Source: Deltaproteobacteria bacterium
GTDB taxonomy: Bacteria > Desulfobacterota > Desulfomonilia > Desulfomonilales > Desulfomonilaceae
DNA: 33,664 nt
Direction: 5' to 3'
Assembly (NCBI GenBank): GCA_016875095.1
Contig: VGSG01000045.1
Span: forward strand, 1 to 33,664
The notes under the pieces are model-generated. The model was not told the origin of the DNA. It searched no databases and saw nothing but the letters and a program-made list of their open reading frames with translations. The position numbers and the translations under genes were made by a program. Shown one piece after another: positions 30,790 through 33,664 of the stretch (its first letter is position 1; every line of letters starts with the position of its first letter).

Positions 30790-31893
30790 CTACTTGGCCG
30801 TGGCGGTGACATCCTTGACCGATTGAGCGTCACCGTCCATCGGGATAAATTTCACCTTGTCGGCGGTGAAATCCAATTTGCCTAGATCTACCTTGCGGAG
30901 ATCCGGATTCTCATACGTTTGAAAGTAGAAGAGCTTGTTCTTCAGATCCCTGAATGAAGCCCACTGTGTCGTCTCTTTCGCCACAACCTTCCCTTGCGGT
31001 GATCTCTCCACGACCATGCCGCTCACGATGTTGAATGCGTTCACAATGTGTTGACAGACGTTAAGGGCTTTGGCCACGTTTTCGGGCTGATCCGCGTAAT
31101 GCGTTGTCACTCCCAGACGGATAAATCGACTGGGGGGCGTGAGATCGCCCGGCAATCCGATCAAACCTGCTCCGTGACCGGTGGGGATGAACTTCATGCC
31201 CGCCATATCCCTGGGCTTGGGGTTCTCGTCACTCATCCCGATGAACTGGCGCAAGTAGTTGACGTGCCACGGAAAGTTAGGAGCATTGGTCAGTATTCCC
31301 AGCGGATTGTCATAGATTTCCAGCTTCCCGTCTCCGAATTCCATAACGATGCATTTACCGGTCGCATCGTAAATGATGCTGTGGCCAGGCGGCGCCATGT
31401 GCAACTGAGGGACCACATAACCAAAGAACTTGATTGCCGAGACTGCCTGCTTCAATTCATCCACCGAGGAGAAGTTGCCCAGTATCCACGCCCCGGACAT
31501 TGTTTGAGCAAGGGCTCGGGATTCCTCGCCCGGCGCCACGTCTTGATATTTGACATCAGGTTCGTACCACAGGCCGCCGAATGAGAGACCCGCCTCGTTC
31601 AACCCGTCCGACACCATGGTGTCAATGCCCCATCCCACCACGGCAACGTATCCGTATTTGTTTTTCCATGTGAGACCGGTCTTGCCTCCCGGCGCCGGAC
31701 TGGTGAACTGCATGTTCCGAGGAACCACGGCGATCTTCCATTGGCTGTCAACGCCGAACTCCATGGTCCGCCCAATCATTATGGTTCCATCCTTTGCGAT
31801 AACCCGGAATGACATGCAGGAATATGCGCTTTCAGCGCTAAGAATGAGCGTTGCGCACACTACGAGTAATATCCCGGTCAGTTGTCTTTTCAT
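30790..31893 (-). CDS. Exported Ntn hydrolase, choloylglycine hydrolase / linear amide C-N hydrolase family (copy 1)
   Basis: 367 residues. A signal peptide (MKRQLTGILLVVCATLILSA, then ESAYS) ends directly before C26, so removal of the signal would itself expose the N-terminal Cys nucleophile of this Ntn family. Other catalytic positions are present: R42 in GRTMEFG, N99 in GLNEAGL, N203 in LTNAPNFPWH and R256 in PPSRFIRL. The Asp that usually follows the Arg (D21 of bile salt hydrolase) is Glu here (E45). Family members cleave conjugated bile salts, penicillin V or acyl-homoserine lactones. The substrate here is unknown, and bile salt is unlikely for this organism type. AGGAGG lies nine bases before ATG 31893. 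It follows a paralog gene with a 108-base gap. Confidence 0.92.
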   Translation of the reverse strand: MKRQLTGILLVVCATLILSAESAYSCMSFRVIAKDGTIMIGRTMEFGVDSQWKIAVVPRNMQFTSPAPGGKTGLTWKNKYGYVAVVGWGIDTMVSDGLNEAGLSFGGLWYEPDVKYQDVAPGEESRALAQTMSGAWILGNFSSVDELKQAVSAIKFFGYVVPQLHMAPPGHSIIYDATGKCIVMEFGDGKLEIYDNPLGILTNAPNFPWHVNYLRQFIGMSDENPKPRDMAGMKFIPTGHGAGLIGLPGDLTPPSRFIRLGVTTHYADQPENVAKALNVCQHIVNAFNIVSGMVVERSPQGKVVAKETTQWASFRDLKNKLFYFQTYENPDLRKVDLGKLDFTADKVKFIPMDGDAQSVKDVTATAK

Positions 31894-32001
31894 ATCGATG
31901 CGCCTCCTTGAGCAGCCCTCATCCTTCGATTCTCAGTCCGACGCCCGCTAGGCGGTCCGTCTCGCACGTCTCACAAACCGAGCGCCGGGTCGTTCTCGAT
32001 G

Positions 32002-33108
32002 TCACTTCTTTTTCGGGGTCAGGTCTTGAACGTCTTCCTTGCCTTTCATAGGGATGAAAACCGTATCTTTCGCATCCAAGTTCACCTTGGTCAGGTCGAT
32101 GACGCGGACCCGGCGATTGTCGTTGGTGTGGAAGTAATACCGTTTGTTCTTTGTGTCCGCAGCCACCGTGTACCAGGTTCTATCCATCAGGATGGTCTTG
32201 CCGTGCCTGTCCCGAACCGAGCCCGCGGGAATGTCAAAGGCGCTGAGAACATGAAATCCCTGTTGGACCGCCTCTTCCGCCGTCTTGCCCGGCACCGCGG
32301 TCCGGCTAAGGGCGACGGCGCGCACAAACCTGGATGGCGGAGTGTAATCGCCCGGTATGCCTCGCATACCCGACCCGCTCCCAAACTGGGCAAACTCCAT
32401 ACCGTCGATTTCAAGGGGAGGAACAGCCGTTGCGGTCAAGTTTATGTAATTCCGCAGGTTGGTCATATGCCAATCGAACGTGGGCGAGTTCGTTAGGACA
32501 CCCAAAGGATTGTCGTGCACGTTCATCTTCCCTTTGACGAACTCGATCACAATGCATTTGCCGTCCGCGTCATGGACGACCCAATGACAGGGCGGGGCAA
32601 ACCCCCAATACGTAAGAACCACGTCAGCCACAATTGCTTGTGAGAGCGCCTTACGCACTTCCTCGACGGTCGCAAAGTTTGTCAACAGCCAAAGCGCATA
32701 TTCGTGAGGGGCTAAAGCTTTTGCGAACTCATCGGGTCCGACCTTTGGATACTCTGCGAAACCCGGTAGATAGAGTCCTCCGACCGCCAATCCCTTCTCG
32801 TTCATACCGTCGATGAGCGCGAGTTGGTTTGCGAGAGCGCCTCCGACCATCGCGTGCTTCGCCTTCCATTTCAGCCCCGGCTTACCGCCGGGCGCGGTCC
32901 CGGTGATCTCGTACCCGCGGGGCACGATGAGAAGGGCGGCATCGGTCAAGCAGTCCGAACCGAACTCCACTGACCGGACGTAGACCACCGCGCCATCATC
33001 GGCCTTCAAGCGGACGCTGGTGCAGGCGGAAGCGTCAGCCGTCCATGCTCCCAGGATGGCTGCCATTGCGATAAGGGCGCACGCTACTCTCTGACAATTC
33101 ATCATCAT
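32002..33108 (-). CDS. Exported Ntn hydrolase, choloylglycine hydrolase / linear amide C-N hydrolase family (copy 2)
   Basis: About 368 residues. Three successive ATG codons (33108, 33105, 33102) follow GGAGGA; I used the first. The signal peptide (MMMNCQRVACALIAMAAILG, then AWTADASA) ends before C29, again placing the catalytic Cys at the new N-terminus (C-T-S-V-R). Other active-site motifs match copy 1: VRSVEFG (Arg, then Glu instead of Asp), GMNEKGLAVGG, LTNSPTFDWH and PPSRFVRA. The two copies share order and motifs but are clearly diverged, so they are probably an old tandem duplication with different substrates. An upstream in-frame start at 33165 would add 19 hydrophilic residues before the signal and is unlikely. 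Confidence 0.9.
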   Translation of the reverse strand: MMMNCQRVACALIAMAAILGAWTADASACTSVRLKADDGAVVYVRSVEFGSDCLTDAALLIVPRGYEITGTAPGGKPGLKWKAKHAMVGGALANQLALIDGMNEKGLAVGGLYLPGFAEYPKVGPDEFAKALAPHEYALWLLTNFATVEEVRKALSQAIVADVVLTYWGFAPPCHWVVHDADGKCIVIEFVKGKMNVHDNPLGVLTNSPTFDWHMTNLRNYINLTATAVPPLEIDGMEFAQFGSGSGMRGIPGDYTPPSRFVRAVALSRTAVPGKTAEEAVQQGFHVLSAFDIPAGSVRDRHGKTILMDRTWYTVAADTKNKRYYFHTNDNRRVRVIDLTKVNLDAKDTVFIPMKGKEDVQDLTPKKK

Positions 33109-33664
33109 CGGCTCCTCCGGAAAATTGCTTTCATGTGTTTCAGACACGTTGTTCCCCATCATCAATACGTGACCCTAACCCATAGGGCGCAATAGCCGCA
33201 GTCCGAACGGTGCGATGAGCGCGCCGTGAAAAAACACAGACCCCACGAATGTTACAAAATGCCCGGCCCCAGCCTCGGTTTCTAATCCCTTGGCCTGCTC
33301 CGGCCCTCTCATTCCTTCTTGGCAAAAGGCGACGGAATGACCGGGGTAAACGTAAGTCTGACAATTGACTCCTGATGCGGATAATCGGCAGGATGTTTTA
33401 CTGTTCATTGATAGTTGATCCCGATACTGATCGGTAAGTCACCGAAATGAAACAGGTAACTGGCCCCCAGGGATATTGGGTTGCCGCGGCACCGGGTTAA
33501 TCTTTCCTTCAGGGGCTCTGAGAATCACCCCCAACCCCGAGACACTTGATCGGCGGTCGAAGGGCAACCTTCAGATGCGCTTCAGAAGATCTCCTCATCG
33601 CATGATGCGCAACCAATTCCGCGTTTTGACACAGCTTTCCCGCTTGGAGCTTACAGGAAAGCCG
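33109..33664. other. Gene-free right end of the window
   Basis: About 550 bases upstream of the second Ntn amidase. I support no gene here. A minus-strand frame at 33175-33408 (77 codons) has a hydrophobic stretch near its end but no ribosome site or recognisable domain. A short dyad CCGAT-ACTG-ATCGG lies at 33421-33434. The promoter of the amidase pair is presumably in this stretch, but I could not place it. Confidence 0.4.

Noticed and set aside
33175-33408. Minus-strand 77-codon frame before the second Ntn amidase
   Set aside because: No ribosome site, no domain, and composition unlike its neighbours.
1-33664. tRNA genes, CRISPR arrays, insertion sequences, prophage or attachment sites
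   Set aside because: I looked for cloverleaf-type T-arm motifs, regularly spaced repeats, transposase motifs and integrases, and saw none.

Overview
The window is about 33.7 kb of bacterial chromosome, and I judge it to be around 55-60% GC by eye. The gene content suggests a Gram-negative member of the former Deltaproteobacteria (Desulfobacterota or Myxococcota-like): an MglA-type GTPase with a Roadblock partner and a DUF4388 protein, Tat-exported redox and amidohydrolase proteins, outer-membrane barrels, and a lipoprotein. This placement is inference; there is no rRNA or marker gene here to fix the taxon. I saw no tRNA, rRNA, CRISPR array, insertion sequence or phage gene.

Layout. (1) 1-1684, minus: a two-gene molybdenum hydroxylase (isoquinoline 1-oxidoreductase type), with the catalytic subunit cut by the window edge. 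(2) 1691-2294: a gene-free stretch rich in perfect inverted repeats, ending in a plus-strand terminator-like hairpin. (3) 2295-5624, minus: a cell-envelope group made of a UDP-glucuronate decarboxylase translationally coupled to a flippase-like membrane protein, a small uncertain ORF, and a separately promoted methyltransferase. (4) 5640-6530: mostly non-coding, with one small membrane protein.

(5) 7023-11980, plus: the most interesting block, a five-gene signalling cluster. It encodes a DUF4388 protein, a Roadblock/LC7 protein, an MglA-like GTPase, an unrecognised protein with a divergent CheW-like end, and a Ser/Thr kinase fused to a cyclic-nucleotide-binding domain and a helical tail. The leader before the Roadblock gene holds two mutually exclusive hairpins, the second followed by five T, which is the architecture of a transcription attenuator. 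Two copies of a 12-bp dyad lie upstream of the cluster. (6) 12050-14994, plus: an iron-sulfur-flavoprotein-like reductase and an exported VIT/VWA protein.

(7) 15009-21412, minus: a Ski2-like helicase, two small Cys-containing proteins, and a high-affinity zinc uptake operon. The operon is led by a ribbon-helix-helix protein with a Cys/His tail, and its promoter carries a repeated GGTAAYAC element that makes a plausible self-regulated operator. (8) 21720-23353: a DUF4337 membrane protein divergent from a PAS-GGDEF diguanylate cyclase. (9) 23461-33108, minus: an export locus with a small acidic lipoprotein, two outer-membrane proteins, a Tat amidohydrolase, a secretory-lipase-like hydrolase and two tandem Ntn (choloylglycine-hydrolase family) amidases. 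It looks like an envelope or periplasmic system for handling amides and esters. The last 556 bases contain no supported gene.
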